Below are positions 28,363 to 39,323 of a DNA stretch of 64,000 nucleotides, piece by piece (position 1 is the stretch's first letter; every line of letters starts with the position of its first letter). Both the position numbers and the translations under genes were made by a program. The stretch is from Nitrospira sp. (lineage in GTDB: Bacteria > Nitrospirota > Nitrospiria > Nitrospirales > Nitrospiraceae): positions 1 to 64,000 of the forward strand of contig JAJONL010000003.1 in the NCBI GenBank assembly GCA_021323395.1. The letters run 5' to 3'. The notes below the pieces were generated by a model. The model did not search any database and was not told the origin of the DNA. It saw only the letters and a program-made list of their open reading frames with translations.

Positions 28363-31300
28363 GAAAACCTCCCACCGGCCGAGCGTTCGATCGCGAGAGG
28401 GATAGAAACGATAAAAATCGTGCCCTTTCCGACTTCGCTTTCAACAAAAATCTTGCCCCCGTGTCGTTCCACAATTCCCACACTCACCGAGAGACCAAGG
28501 CCGGTGCCTTCCCCTTCGTTCTTCGTAGTGAAAAATGGATCGAAGATACGCGGCAGCACGGAGGAGGAAATCCCGCAGCCCGAATCCCGGATGTGGATCT
28601 GGCAATTGGGTCCCTCTACCGTGGTGCGAATAGTCAGAATTCCCCCGCTCCGCATCGCTTGAATGGCGTTCAAAATGAGATTCATCAAGACCTGTTCCAT
28701 CATGTGTCGATCGATCATGATTTCCGGAATATCGGTCGCTAACATGGTGTCCAGCCTCACCTGGTGGGACACGAACAGGTGCTCTGTCAGCAGCAACACC
28801 TGATTGATGACCTGATGGATATCGGCCAAGGCCAATTCCGGATTGTGTTGCTGCGAAAAATCGAGAAGTTGCCGCACAATCTTCTGCACCCGTCGCAATC
28901 CGTCTTCCATCGATACCAAGTATTCTTCTTGCCGAGATGGCGACAAGGTGCCTTTTCGCATGTTGTAGAGACAGTTCAAAATGCCACCCAATGGATTGTT
29001 GATCTCGTGCGCGACCCCAGCGGCAAGTTTTCCCACCGACGCCAGTTTCTCGGAACTTCTGATTTGTTGCTCCAGCTTCTTGGTATCCGTCATGTCGCGC
29101 GCAATGCCAAGCACGCCCAATATCTCCCCCTCAACCCCGTGCAACGGCGACACGCTGACCATGACGGAACGAGGCTCACCGGCTTTGGTCAGCAGTTCGA
29201 CTTCATAGACTTGTTTGACGCCGATGTCCAGGGTCGATTTCAATCGGCGGCCTCGATGCCGCTTGGACAGCAAGGCCAAATAGGGCCGGCCCAGCAAATC
29301 GTCCTTCTTGTATCCCCACGCCAACACCTTGCTGTTGACGTAGGTAAACCGTTGCTCGCTGTCCAGGGTGTAAATAACGTCATTCGCATTCTCCAACAGA
29401 TTTTCAAGATACTGTTTGGTTTCTTCGATTTCGCGCGTTCGCTCCGTGACCTTCGTTTCCAGCTCCTGCTGGTAGGTATGCATTTGCCGTTCGAGGCGCT
29501 TCCTGTCGGTGATGTCTCGAAGCTGGACCATGACCAAGGTGTGATCGCTCCCACGCACGAGAATCAGGTCCATTTCCACCGGCGTCTCCTTGCCGGTGGC
29601 GTCACGGACCGTGATCTCCTGGGTCGGCACCTGGCGCTCGCCGGCACGAATCTTCTCGAGCATCACTTTCATGGACTCATGGTGGAGCGGCTCGATTACA
29701 TTCAGAATACTGCTCCCGACAACCTGCTGCTCTGAATATCCCAGCGCCTGTTCCTCGCGCTTATTGACCGCCACAATCAGGCCGTCCTCGTCCACCATGA
29801 ACACGGAGTCAGCGACCAGATCGAACAGCGCCTTATAACGCTCCTGTGAGGCCACTAATTGCCGCGTGCGTTCATTCACCGCCTGTTCAAGCTGGGTCGT
29901 ATACCGTTGGACCTGTTGTTCGAGCAACCGCCGTTCCGTCACATCGCGCACGAACGCGCGGGAGTGGACGAGACCGCCGCCGCTTTCAAAGAGGGCCGTC
30001 GCATGAATTTCCACGTCGATCGGATGTCCGTCCGCGCCCAGGAAAACCGTCTCGATCGTGCTACGGCCCTGTGAGACCAAGCGCTCCAGATACGCCAGCA
30101 CTTCGAGTTCTCGCCCTTTGGGAACGAGATCCCAGAGACGCATTTGGAGCATCTCCTCCAGCGAATACCCAAGCTTGTCCAAACCGGTTTTATTCACGTG
30201 CACGAACTGGCCGGCCTTGTTCAGCTGATAAATCATCTCGGGAGAATGCTCAATGAGATCGCGATACCGCGCCTCCAGCCGGCGAACATCCTCCATCCGG
30301 TGCTCGATTTGTTCGAACGACACCCGCAGATTGATCGCCATCTTGTTGAAGGCTTCGGCCAGCTGCTCGATTTCATCCCCGGTCTTGAGATTGAGCTGTT
30401 GATCCAATCGACCACTGCCGATACGCTGCACCCCTTCATGAAGCAAACCGATGGGACGCGCGATGCGGCGCGCCACCGCCAGGCCGGTCAGCACCAGGAC
30501 ACCGAATACCCCCAACCCATACACCGTCACTTGCCCGACGAGCCGCGACAGCGGGGCATAGGACTCCTGGGGATCCTGCCGCACGAACGTCACCCATCGC
30601 TTCCCTCCCAAACTTTCCGGCAAGAGATGATCACCCAAGCGAACCGGCGCATATCCCACGATGGAATGCTCTCCGCCGTGAGAATCATTCATCACCGTAC
30701 TCCAACCGGCATGGCTCGCATTGATGGCGCTCACCAATTCGGGCGTCACGGTGTGTTCCTCCGGCGACAGAACCGGGCAGATCAATGGCGCCCCGTCTGA
30801 GGTGAACAGCATCGCATGGCCTGTCCGCCCCACGGTGACTTCCGAGACAGAATGGAACAACGTATCCCGGCGCAACAGCACCGTGACGGCGCCGACGACC
30901 GCATGCTGTTCATCATCAAGGATCGGCACCGAGACATTGAGCACGTGAGTTCCGAATGAAGGATCGAAGAAGAGATCGCTCACATAAACCCCGCCGGTAG
31001 AAGGCTTCATGACGGCCTGCCACCAGGAAGTCTTGCCATAGTAATACTCGACTTGCGGAATCGAACTTACGACGAGGGCTCCGCGGTTGTCCGTGACAAA
31101 GATGGCGACATAATCATCTTTTCGAATATCGTGCCACCGAATCAAATAGTTGGTCACGATCCGATTGATGAACAGTGGGAACTCGCTCTGCTTATCCCGC
31201 TGCCTCCATCGCTTCTGCCATGCCTTGATGATGGATTGGACGGTTTTCTCATCTTTATCCAGGTATGTGCGATTGGACTCGGTCACAGATGTGCGGAGGA

Positions 31301-31535
31301 AGGGTGTGGAAGCCAGCTGCTGGGCTTCATTCACGCCTCGCGTGACCTGCATCTCGATGCGCCGGGCGGCTTCTACCGCCACTTCCTTAAAATTGGCGCC
31401 GATGGTTTCCCGAAGCGCCCGGCGTTCTTCGATGTAGGTCATGAGGAGCGAAAGGCACAGCGGCAGGAGACCGACCATCACGATGGCCGTGATGATCTTA
31501 CGCTGGAGACTGTGAGACCGGCTCCAGAACAGCAT
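28359..31535 (-). CDS. Membrane sensor histidine kinase (dCache/HAMP/multi-PAS)
   Basis: HAMP (IARPIGLLHEGVQRIGSGRLDQQLNL), several PAS segments, LAAGVAHEINNPLGGILN, H-ATPase DSGCGISSSVLPRIFDPFFTTKNEGEGTGLGLSV. Confidence 0.93.
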   Translation of the reverse strand: MLFWSRSHSLQRKIITAIVMVGLLPLCLSLLMTYIEERRALRETIGANFKEVAVEAARRIEMQVTRGVNEAQQLASTPFLRTSVTESNRTYLDKDEKTVQSIIKAWQKRWRQRDKQSEFPLFINRIVTNYLIRWHDIRKDDYVAIFVTDNRGALVVSSIPQVEYYYGKTSWWQAVMKPSTGGVYVSDLFFDPSFGTHVLNVSVPILDDEQHAVVGAVTVLLRRDTLFHSVSEVTVGRTGHAMLFTSDGAPLICPVLSPEEHTVTPELVSAINASHAGWSTVMNDSHGGEHSIVGYAPVRLGDHLLPESLGGKRWVTFVRQDPQESYAPLSRLVGQVTVYGLGVFGVLVLTGLAVARRIARPIGLLHEGVQRIGSGRLDQQLNLKTGDEIEQLAEAFNKMAINLRVSFEQIEHRMEDVRRLEARYRDLIEHSPEMIYQLNKAGQFVHVNKTGLDKLGYSLEEMLQMRLWDLVPKGRELEVLAYLERLVSQGRSTIETVFLGADGHPIDVEIHATALFESGGGLVHSRAFVRDVTERRLLEQQVQRYTTQLEQAVNERTRQLVASQERYKALFDLVADSVFMVDEDGLIVAVNKREEQALGYSEQQVVGSSILNVIEPLHHESMKVMLEKIRAGERQVPTQEITVRDATGKETPVEMDLILVRGSDHTLVMVQLRDITDRKRLERQMHTYQQELETKVTERTREIEETKQYLENLLENANDVIYTLDSEQRFTYVNSKVLAWGYKKDDLLGRPYLALLSKRHRGRRLKSTLDIGVKQVYEVELLTKAGEPRSVMVSVSPLHGVEGEILGVLGIARDMTDTKKLEQQIRSSEKLASVGKLAAGVAHEINNPLGGILNCLYNMRKGTLSPSRQEEYLVSMEDGLRRVQKIVRQLLDFSQQHNPELALADIHQVINQVLLLTEHLFVSHQVRLDTMLATDIPEIMIDRHMMEQVLMNLILNAIQAMRSGGILTIRTTVEGPNCQIHIRDSGCGISSSVLPRIFDPFFTTKNEGEGTGLGLSVSVGIVERHGGKIFVESEVGKGTIFIVSIPLAIERSAGGRFS

Positions 31536-31610
31536 AGATATGACTCGCCCCGACAAACAGCCCTCTCAACACCTCGCGCGGAGCTCGGATCCGGCCCGAA
31601 CAGCCGGTGA

Positions 31611-32528
31611 CTAGCGACGCTTCATGAGACCCCCGGCGCTGCCGGGCCACAGCAGCAACAGCGGGCTGGCCACAAATACGGAGGAGTAGGTCCCGAACAT
31701 GACTCCGCCCAGCAACGCCAGAGAGAAATCATGCAACACTTCCGCCCCCGCCAGCACCAGCGGAATGAGCACGATGACCACAGTCAAGCTGGTGACGATG
31801 GTGCGGCTGAGCACCTGATTGATGGCCGTATTGATGATCGTTTCTTCGCCTTCCCGCCGGCGCGTTCGCAGATTTTCACGAATACGGTCAAACACTACCA
31901 CCGTATCCGTCAATGAATACCCCGCCAGAGTCAACAGGGCGGTGACCACGAGCAGCGTAATCTCCTTGTCCAAGAGGTAAAAGACACCGAGCACGGCCAA
32001 CACATCATGGAACGTCGCCAGGGCCGCGGCCACTCCGAATCGCAGTTCAAATCGTACGGCGATGTAGATGACGATGCCCACAAATGAAATGAGCACCGCG
32101 ATGAGCGCATCCTCTTGGAGTTTCTTGCCGATAGTCGGACCGATTTCCATGCTGGAATCGACGACAAACTTGTTTTCTGGAAATTCCTTGCTGAAGACCG
32201 CCATCACCCGTTCGGCGATCTTTTCTTCGATCGTCGTCGAGGCTTTCACCCGAATCAGCAACTTGTTGTCTTGTGTAAACTCCTGCAATTCAGCCGACCC
32301 AAGACCGTTTGATTCCAAGGCATGCCTCGCCTCATCGATCTTGATGGCCTGGTCGAATTTTAGCTGCACCGCCGTGCCACCGGCAAAATCGATCCCCAAA
32401 TTCGCCGCCCCGCGCGCGATTTGGATCACCGCAATGACGCCCAGAAAAGCGAGGATGCCGGAGAGCGTAAACGAAATCGCCCGCTTCCCCATAAAATCGA
32501 TATTCGTCTTCCCTAAAATCTCGAACAT
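31611..32528 (-). CDS. secF: Protein translocase subunit SecF
   Basis: LGIDFAGGTAVQLKF...LTLAGYSLTDTVVVFDRIREN. Confidence 0.97.
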   Translation of the reverse strand: MFEILGKTNIDFMGKRAISFTLSGILAFLGVIAVIQIARGAANLGIDFAGGTAVQLKFDQAIKIDEARHALESNGLGSAELQEFTQDNKLLIRVKASTTIEEKIAERVMAVFSKEFPENKFVVDSSMEIGPTIGKKLQEDALIAVLISFVGIVIYIAVRFELRFGVAAALATFHDVLAVLGVFYLLDKEITLLVVTALLTLAGYSLTDTVVVFDRIRENLRTRRREGEETIINTAINQVLSRTIVTSLTVVIVLIPLVLAGAEVLHDFSLALLGGVMFGTYSSVFVASPLLLLWPGSAGGLMKRR

Positions 32529-32540
32529 GCCGGCTCCTTC

Positions 32541-34229
32541 CTAAATACTGAGCTGCTCAATCTTTTTGCGCTGGTTCAGCACATCGAACACCACCTTGGT
32601 TCCGACTAATGCCGTAAACAGGTTGATCGCAATGCCGAGGCACAGGGTGACGGCAAAGCCCTTGATCGGACCCGTTCCGAATAGAAACAACGCAAACCCG
32701 GTGATCAATGTCGTGACATGCGAGTCGACGATGGTCAACAACGCCTTATCATACCCCGCATCGATCGCGAGCCGAACCGGCTTTCCCTGACGCAGTTCTT
32801 CGCGGATGCGCTCGAAGATCAAGACATTGGAGTCGACTCCCATGCCGATCGTCAAAATAATGCCCGCGATACCGGGGAGGGTCAGCGTGGCATTCAACGC
32901 AGCCAGAAACCCAATCAGGCAGATGAGGTTCAACATCAACGCAAAATTTGCAATAACGCCGGATAGCCGATAATAGCTGGCCATAAACAGGATCACGAGG
33001 AGGCCCGCAAAAAGAGTCGCCTTGACCCCCTTCTCGATCGAGTCCCGTCCGAGCGAGGGGCCGACGGTCAGATCCTGGATGATCTTGAGCGGCGCCGGCA
33101 ACGCGCCGGCCCGCAGCACGATCGCCAGGTTGTTGGCTTCTTCCATCGAGAACGTCCCGGTGATTTGAGCCCGCCCGCCGCTGATACGCTCCTGAATGAC
33201 CGGCGCCGAATAGATGGTGTTGTCGAGCACGATGGCCATGCGCTTCTTGACATTCTCGCCCGTGATCCGGTCGAACTCTCTCGCCCCCTTCGCATCGAAC
33301 GTCACCGACACGTAGGGCTCGTTGAATTGGCCGATGGACACCCGGGCGTCGCTCAACACATCGCCGGCCAGCATGACTCGCTTCTTGACCAGGTAGGGCG
33401 CGAGCCATTCCTGCCCGCTATCCTTTTCTGCGATCCGCTCGAAAAGAATCTGATCGCCTTCCGGCACCTTTCCTTCCACCTGCTTCAGAAGCGCCTCTTC
33501 GCGCTCTTTCCCCTTCTGGATCCGACCCGGCAAATCCAGCTTCGCCTGATTGTCATCATCCAGCAATTTGAATTCGAGCAATGCCGTTTGCTTGATAAGA
33601 TCCTTCGCCAGCTTGGCATCCTTGATCCCCGGCAACTGCACCACCACCTGCTTCAAGCCCTGCCGCTGAATCAGAGGTTCGGCCACGCCGAACTGGTCGA
33701 TGCGATTGCGAATCGTCTCCAACGCCTGATTAATGGCGGAATCCTTGATGCGCTTGGTCTCCGCCTCCCGCAATTCCCAGACGACGCTGTTCGCGGACCC
33801 AGCCGATTCCACTTCTACATAGGTCGGGAAGTCATCAAGGAGCTTTTGAATCTGAGGCTTCAGGTCGGCATTCTGAAACCTGATCGTGATCCGCGAAGAG
33901 CCCGTTCGCTTGACCGATTCAGCAGGAATCTTCTTTTCAACCAGCAGGTCCTGTATCCCCGCGGCGGTACGGTCCACCGCAATCTCCACCGCCCGATCTT
34001 CTTCGACTTCGAGCACCAAATGAATGCCGCCTTGCAGGTCCAATCCAAGGGTAATACCCTTATCAGGCAGGACGTCCCGAACCCACCGCGGCAGTTCCTT
34101 GTACAAGGGTTGATATGAAGGCAAGAAAAAGATGATCGAGGCGACCACCATCGTCACCAAGGCCAACAACCGTCCGCCGACTTTCTTCATACGTGCGCCA
34201 ATCCTTCCCGTCTCCGTTGCCTGCGTCAA
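32541..34229 (-). CDS. secD: Protein translocase subunit SecD
   Basis: GITLGLDLQGGIHLVLEVE...GIAGIILTIGMGVDSNVLIFERIREELR. Confidence 0.97.
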   Translation of the reverse strand: MTQATETGRIGARMKKVGGRLLALVTMVVASIIFFLPSYQPLYKELPRWVRDVLPDKGITLGLDLQGGIHLVLEVEEDRAVEIAVDRTAAGIQDLLVEKKIPAESVKRTGSSRITIRFQNADLKPQIQKLLDDFPTYVEVESAGSANSVVWELREAETKRIKDSAINQALETIRNRIDQFGVAEPLIQRQGLKQVVVQLPGIKDAKLAKDLIKQTALLEFKLLDDDNQAKLDLPGRIQKGKEREEALLKQVEGKVPEGDQILFERIAEKDSGQEWLAPYLVKKRVMLAGDVLSDARVSIGQFNEPYVSVTFDAKGAREFDRITGENVKKRMAIVLDNTIYSAPVIQERISGGRAQITGTFSMEEANNLAIVLRAGALPAPLKIIQDLTVGPSLGRDSIEKGVKATLFAGLLVILFMASYYRLSGVIANFALMLNLICLIGFLAALNATLTLPGIAGIILTIGMGVDSNVLIFERIREELRQGKPVRLAIDAGYDKALLTIVDSHVTTLITGFALFLFGTGPIKGFAVTLCLGIAINLFTALVGTKVVFDVLNQRKKIEQLSI

Positions 34230-34546
34230 TCCTCTTCGTCACCGCGCAGTCGAGCAATGTGCTCTTTCTGGATTTTGATTTTGGTGTTATCCGCGATTTG
34301 GAGCGTCACGGTGTCCTTTCCCATGTTTGTGATGCTGCCCCAAATCCCCGACGCCGTGACCACCTTATCGCCTTTTTTGAGCGCAGCCAGCATGGCGTCC
34401 GCCTGCTTCTTGCGTTTCTGCTGCGGCAGTATCAGCATGAAATAGAAAATGACGAAGATCAGGACGAAGGGGACCAACGACAGGAGACCACCCCCTGCGC
34501 CTGCCCCTCCCGATGCTCCCTGCGCCCATGCCATCGAATCCCACAT
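34226..34546 (-). CDS. yajC: Preprotein translocase subunit YajC
   Basis: FVLIFVIFYFMLILPQQKRKKQADAMLAALKKGDKVVTASGIWGSI. Confidence 0.95.
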   Translation of the reverse strand: MWDSMAWAQGASGGAGAGGGLLSLVPFVLIFVIFYFMLILPQQKRKKQADAMLAALKKGDKVVTASGIWGSITNMGKDTVTLQIADNTKIKIQKEHIARLRGDEED

Positions 34547-34569
34547 AATGTCCCCCGCCTAGATCGCCG

Positions 34570-35727
34570 TTAAGAAATGTCAATATTCTGAGTACCTAAC
34601 CGACTTTGGCCAGCCGGCCGATCAACAAGATAGGTGCGGTGAAACTTGCGGCGAAACTCCTGGAACGTTCCCTCCCGCACGGCGCTCCGGATTTCGTCCA
34701 TCAGCTGAGCAAAAAACCACAAATTGTGAATCGTATTCAGGCGAGCGCCCAACATTTCCTTGATACCGAACAAATGGTGCAGATAGGCCCTGGTATAGCA
34801 GGTGCAGACCGGACACCGGCAGGACGGGTCGATGGGCTGTTCATCCCGCGCATAGCGGGCCTGCTTGATCACCACCCGTCCAAACGATGTGAATAACCAA
34901 CCCGTCCGCCCGTGGCGTGATGGAACCACGCAGTCGAACAAATCAATCCCGCGGGCGACCCCTTCCACAAGATCCTCCGGCATGCCTACCCCCATGAGGT
35001 AACGCGGCTTAGCCTGCGGCAACTCCGGCACGGTGACATCCAACATGGCATACATGTCGGCCTTGTCCTCGCCCACCGACAGCCCGCCAACGGCATACCC
35101 ATCAAACCCGACCGAGACGAGATCGCGCGCCGACTCCACCCGCAGTCCAGAATCCAAGCCACCCTGGACGATACCAAACAGCGATTGATCCGTCCGCCGT
35201 TTGGCGCTCGCACACCGGCGCGCCCACAGCGACGTCCGCTTGGCGGCGTCCCGCACCTGCTCTGTGGACGAAGGCAACGCGACGACATGATCGAACGCCA
35301 TGATGATGTCTGCGCCCAAGGCCTCCTGAATCTCAATGGAGGTTTCCGGACTAATGAACCGGGAGGACCCATCGATATGCGATTGGAAGATCACGCCTTC
35401 ATCGGTGACCTTGCAGAACTTAGCCAGACTGAAGACTTGAAAGCCTCCGCTATCGGTCAGGATTGCGCCGGGCCATGCCGTAAAACCATGCACGCCGCCC
35501 AACTCTTCCACCACCTTGTGCCCGGGACGCAAATAGAGATGATAGGCATTGTTCAAGATGAGCCCATAGCCCATCTTGAGTAATTCTTCTCCATCGACGC
35601 TTCGCACATTGCCCAAAGAGCCGACGGGCATGAAGGCAGGCGTGGCAATCTCGCCGCGCCCTGTGGTTAACAAACCGACGCGTGCGCGACCGGAAGATTC
35701 TTCATGAGTGAGGCGGAACGACAACAT
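34570..35727 (-). CDS. tgt: tRNA-guanine transglycosylase
   Basis: ATPAFMPVGSLGNVRSV, ILTDSGGFQVFSLAKF, GIVQGGLDSGLR, YLMGVGMPEDLVEGVARGIDLFDCVVPSRHGRTG. Confidence 0.97.
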   Translation of the reverse strand: MLSFRLTHEESSGRARVGLLTTGRGEIATPAFMPVGSLGNVRSVDGEELLKMGYGLILNNAYHLYLRPGHKVVEELGGVHGFTAWPGAILTDSGGFQVFSLAKFCKVTDEGVIFQSHIDGSSRFISPETSIEIQEALGADIIMAFDHVVALPSSTEQVRDAAKRTSLWARRCASAKRRTDQSLFGIVQGGLDSGLRVESARDLVSVGFDGYAVGGLSVGEDKADMYAMLDVTVPELPQAKPRYLMGVGMPEDLVEGVARGIDLFDCVVPSRHGRTGWLFTSFGRVVIKQARYARDEQPIDPSCRCPVCTCYTRAYLHHLFGIKEMLGARLNTIHNLWFFAQLMDEIRSAVREGTFQEFRRKFHRTYLVDRPAGQSRLGTQNIDIS

Positions 35728-35740
35728 TCGATCGGTGGTC

Positions 35741-37495
35741 CTACATCTGCTCCGGAGCTGAGACGCCCAGCACGTCCAGCCCGTTTCGGACCACCTGCTG
35801 CACCGCCCACATCAAGGCCAGTCGCGCGCCGGTCAGGGCTGGCGCCACAACCGCTGGTCGCCGACTGGCGGAAGTCGGGGAATCGCTCGTAGCGACGCTG
35901 GAGGCCTCGCTTTCAGGCGCCGGTGGCAAAATCCGATGCTTGTTGTAGAAGGGATGCAACATGCCGGCCAACTCACGAAGGTAGTAGGCTATTCGGTGCG
36001 GCTCAAGCTCCTGGGCACTTGCCTGCAAGACGACGGGAAACGCCGACAGTTTGCGAATGAGCGCGAGTTCATCGGGGTCTTGTAAGAGATCAAGGTTGGC
36101 CTGACTCGGCAGCGGACAGTCGATACCGCGCGCCGCGGCCACACGACGAAGGCTGGCGATCCGTGCATGCGCATACTGCACATAGTACACAGGGTTCTCT
36201 TGCGATTGCTGCTTGGCTAATTCCAAATCAAAGTCCAAATGCGTGCTCGATTCACGTAGGAGAAAAAAGAACTTGGCGGCATCGGCGCCGACTTCATCCA
36301 TCACTTCGCGGAGCGTGATGAATTCTCCGGCTCGCTTCGACATTTCGACCTTCTTGCCGCCACGCAATAGATTCACCATTTGCACCAAAACAACCTTCAG
36401 CCGCTCTTTCGGATATCCGTAGGCCTGGACAACGGCCTGCATTCGGGGAATATAACCATGATGATCAGCGCCCCACACGTCGACCAACAGATCAAAGCCG
36501 CGCCGCAATTTGTCACGATGGTAGGCGATGTCGGAAGCCAAGTAGGTGTAGTCACCCTCTTGTTTGCGGACAACACGATCCTTATCATCTCCAAAGGTGG
36601 ACGAACGAAACCATTGCGCGCCATCCTGATCGAATAACAGGTTTCGAGCCTTGAGCTCACCCAATACCTGCTCTACGATGCCTGAGGTCAAGAGCGAGGC
36701 TTCACTGAACCAGGACTCGAAGACTATGCCGAACCGTTCCAGATCTTGGCGAATGAGTGCCAGTAACTCTCGGTACGCAAACTCCTTGCTTAATAGTTCG
36801 GCTTCCATCACGGGCAGCGAGAGCAGGCCGTCACCCTGTTCCGCTCGTAGACGCTCGGCGACCGAACGAATGTATTCACCCTGATATCCCTCTTCGGGAA
36901 AGGGCATCGACTTCCCGCAAGACTCCAGATATCGCGCCAGGACGGACACACCCAGCAGGTTCATCTGTCGACCGGCATCATTAATATAAAATTCACTGAC
37001 CACCTCATGTCCACTGGCTTTCAGGAGACGAACGAGTGCTTGCCCCACTGCGGCACCACGCCCATGTCCGACATGCAGCGGGCCAGTGGGATTCGCACTG
37101 ACATATTCCACTAAGACCCGGCGTCCTTGTCCTACCTCGTTATGCCCGTAGGCAATACCCTGGGTCTCGATTTCACGGAGCACCTCCATCCATAGCTGTT
37201 GCTTGACGGTGAGATTGAGAAAGCCAGGGCGAGCGATTTCGACACGATTAAACAATGCGTCTCGTTGTTCCAGGTGATCAATGATGATCTGGGCGATTTC
37301 ATAGGGTGGCCGCCGCTCAGACGCCGATAAAGACATGGCCACAGTGGAAGACACATCGCCCCATTCGGGGCGTTTGGGAGCCTCCAGACTCACAATGGGC
37401 ATGTGTGCAATTTTGAGAACGCCCCGTTGCTGCGCTAGCCGAAGCGCTCCTACCAGCGCCGCGCTGACCTTATCTTGCACCACACCCTGAGTCAC
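35741..37495 (-). CDS. argS: Arginyl-tRNA synthetase
   Basis: VEYVSANPTGPLHVGHGRGAAVG, KMSKRAGEFITL-like EMSKRAGEFITL, HARIASLRR. Confidence 0.97.
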   Translation of the reverse strand: MTQGVVQDKVSAALVGALRLAQQRGVLKIAHMPIVSLEAPKRPEWGDVSSTVAMSLSASERRPPYEIAQIIIDHLEQRDALFNRVEIARPGFLNLTVKQQLWMEVLREIETQGIAYGHNEVGQGRRVLVEYVSANPTGPLHVGHGRGAAVGQALVRLLKASGHEVVSEFYINDAGRQMNLLGVSVLARYLESCGKSMPFPEEGYQGEYIRSVAERLRAEQGDGLLSLPVMEAELLSKEFAYRELLALIRQDLERFGIVFESWFSEASLLTSGIVEQVLGELKARNLLFDQDGAQWFRSSTFGDDKDRVVRKQEGDYTYLASDIAYHRDKLRRGFDLLVDVWGADHHGYIPRMQAVVQAYGYPKERLKVVLVQMVNLLRGGKKVEMSKRAGEFITLREVMDEVGADAAKFFFLLRESSTHLDFDLELAKQQSQENPVYYVQYAHARIASLRRVAAARGIDCPLPSQANLDLLQDPDELALIRKLSAFPVVLQASAQELEPHRIAYYLRELAGMLHPFYNKHRILPPAPESEASSVATSDSPTSASRRPAVVAPALTGARLALMWAVQQVVRNGLDVLGVSAPEQM

Positions 37496-37579
37496 AAAGA
37501 CCTCTCTAAGTCTGCGTGGAAACAGCGAAAATCAAACTGGGAATCTAACATACCATGACAAGAGAGACAAGATCGGAGG

Positions 37580-38614
37580 TTAGGCGTCGGCTACAGCAGT
37601 ATGTTTCATCAGTAACTCGCGGCACACTTCGATGATGCACGCGGGGGAAATGTGGAGGCAGACTTTGTCTCGGCAACGCTCCACACTACTCCAATTTGGG
37701 CAACTGCAAAAGGCTCCACCCAAAATTACCACGCTTCGCCCTAGCGGAGCCCACCGTTGAGGGGACGTAGGACCGAAACAGGCGACTGTGGGAATAGATA
37801 GAGCAGCGGCGAGGTGCGTGAGGCCGGAATCATGTCCAAGGTAGAGATCAGCGTGCGAAAGGACGGCCGCTGCCGTCGATAGCTCCATATGACGCAGGAT
37901 CGGCACAGATACGCTGAGGGCCTGCTGCAGGTTGGCGACAGTCTCGCCATCCGATGGACCTTCGATCAACACAGGAAATACTCCTTCACGGCACAACCAT
38001 TCGACCACAGCCGCAAAGCGCGCCGCATCTAGACACTTGTGAATACTTCCACTGCCAGGATGAAGGATTACAAGACGCTGTTGATGACTCCAGTTTAGTG
38101 CTTGCAGCAGCTGCCTTCCGCGTTCGCGAAGGCGCGAGGAAAGAATGAGTGGCTCGGTTGTCACCTCGCTGACAGGTACCCCTTCCAGTACTTCCAGATA
38201 TCGACCAGCTTGATGTTCCGACTTCAAGTCTGAAGAAAATGGAGATTGTACGCACACACGAGGTATTCCCAAGGCTCGAAGAGTATTCGCGATGGCTCCC
38301 TCCTTATCCTGCAACCAACCGACCGCACGGTCACAGGTCCGCAACCAGTTTTTGAATGCCAGGTGAAGGCTGTCGCACCCCCCGAATAATTCCCCCAGAT
38401 AGTGCGATTCGAGGGGGAACACTCGATCGATCTCAGCGCCCTCTCGCAAGAGCATTCCGAGCGCTGACCCAGCCAGGAGCCCGAGCCTATGTTGAGGAAA
38501 TTGACGTCGAATCAGGGAAAGGGACGGACGGGCTAACAGGACATCGCCGACTGCCCCTGGATGCATGACCAAGACCCCCCGTTCGTTCGTAAGACGACCA
38601 TCCTGTTTAGTCAT
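37580..38614 (-). CDS. Glycosyltransferase family 9 (heptosyltransferase-like)
   Basis: HPGAVGDVLLARPSLSLIRRQFP...VILHPGSGSIHKCLD...YLGHDSGLTHLAAALSIPTVACFGPT. Confidence 0.9.
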   Translation of the reverse strand: MTKQDGRLTNERGVLVMHPGAVGDVLLARPSLSLIRRQFPQHRLGLLAGSALGMLLREGAEIDRVFPLESHYLGELFGGCDSLHLAFKNWLRTCDRAVGWLQDKEGAIANTLRALGIPRVCVQSPFSSDLKSEHQAGRYLEVLEGVPVSEVTTEPLILSSRLRERGRQLLQALNWSHQQRLVILHPGSGSIHKCLDAARFAAVVEWLCREGVFPVLIEGPSDGETVANLQQALSVSVPILRHMELSTAAAVLSHADLYLGHDSGLTHLAAALSIPTVACFGPTSPQRWAPLGRSVVILGGAFCSCPNWSSVERCRDKVCLHISPACIIEVCRELLMKHTAVADA

Positions 38615-39234
38615 GATTGATCGGCAATTTCGGCTTCAGCCCGTGCCAAGTCGTCCGGGGTGTTAATATTCTGAAACGACCTTCGTCCTGATTCGATCAG
38701 AGCTAAATCAACCTCGCCTAATACGCTCACTCGCAGCTCCTCCTGGAGAAACAAATTTTGTATCTTCAAGTCTCGCTTGTCCGCCATAGCCTTGAGAAAA
38801 GGGATGCACCGCCTGGAATATAGCGCATGCATGGGTTGAAATCCGCCGCTCAATTGCGCCACGACTATGTCCGCGCCCACATCGAATGAGGCCATGAACC
38901 GAATCACATCGGGGTTCAGGAACGGCATGTCGCAGGCCACAGCGAATATGCGAGGCTGTGAGGAAGCCATCAGCCCGGTATAGAGCCCCCCTAGGCTCCC
39001 AGCCTTTGGAATGAGGTCGTATACGACTTTACTTCCAGGCATCGATGGTAAATCAACTGGTTCTGCGAGCACCACAATGGTCTCGGGAAATGTTCGCACT
39101 AACATGTCCAGCGTGCGCTGAAACACGCTAGTTCCAGACACCCTGAGGAAACGTTTATCGCGTCCCATTCGCCGGCTCTGTCCGCCAGCGATCAAGATAC
39201 CTGAGATATTCTCGATGACGGAGCTCCCCTTCAT
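38611..39234 (-). CDS. mobA: Molybdenum cofactor guanylyltransferase
   Basis: ISGILIAGGQSRRMGRDKRFLRVSG...VYDLIPKAGSLGGLYTGLMAS...AVACDMPFLNPDVI. Confidence 0.92.
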   Translation of the reverse strand: MKGSSVIENISGILIAGGQSRRMGRDKRFLRVSGTSVFQRTLDMLVRTFPETIVVLAEPVDLPSMPGSKVVYDLIPKAGSLGGLYTGLMASSQPRIFAVACDMPFLNPDVIRFMASFDVGADIVVAQLSGGFQPMHALYSRRCIPFLKAMADKRDLKIQNLFLQEELRVSVLGEVDLALIESGRRSFQNINTPDDLARAEAEIADQS

Positions 39235-39260
39235 GCTTGCAACGAGACGATCCGTTCCCA

Positions 39261-39293
39261 AAAAAATGAGGGGGTGAGTTTCCCCACCCCCTC
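39261..39293 (-). terminator. Rho-independent terminator
   Basis: GAGGGGGTG/CACCCCCTC stem followed on the minus strand by TTTTTT; between the cytochrome gene and mobA. Confidence 0.75.
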
Positions 39294-39323
39294 GCCGTTT
39301 CACACACTTTATTGAAAACCCGA

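Noticed and set aside
28764-29735. 323-aa plus-strand ORF antisense to the histidine kinase
   Set aside because: The kinase frame has unmistakable PAS/HisKA motifs; the antisense product has no recognisable domain.
33165-34118. 317-aa plus-strand ORF antisense to secD
   Set aside because: Shadow ORF; secD is fully conserved on the other strand.
39235-39303. Upstream start of mobA (MKRRGGGETHPL...)
   Set aside because: Overlaps a rho-independent terminator; MKGSSVIEN at 39234 is more plausible.
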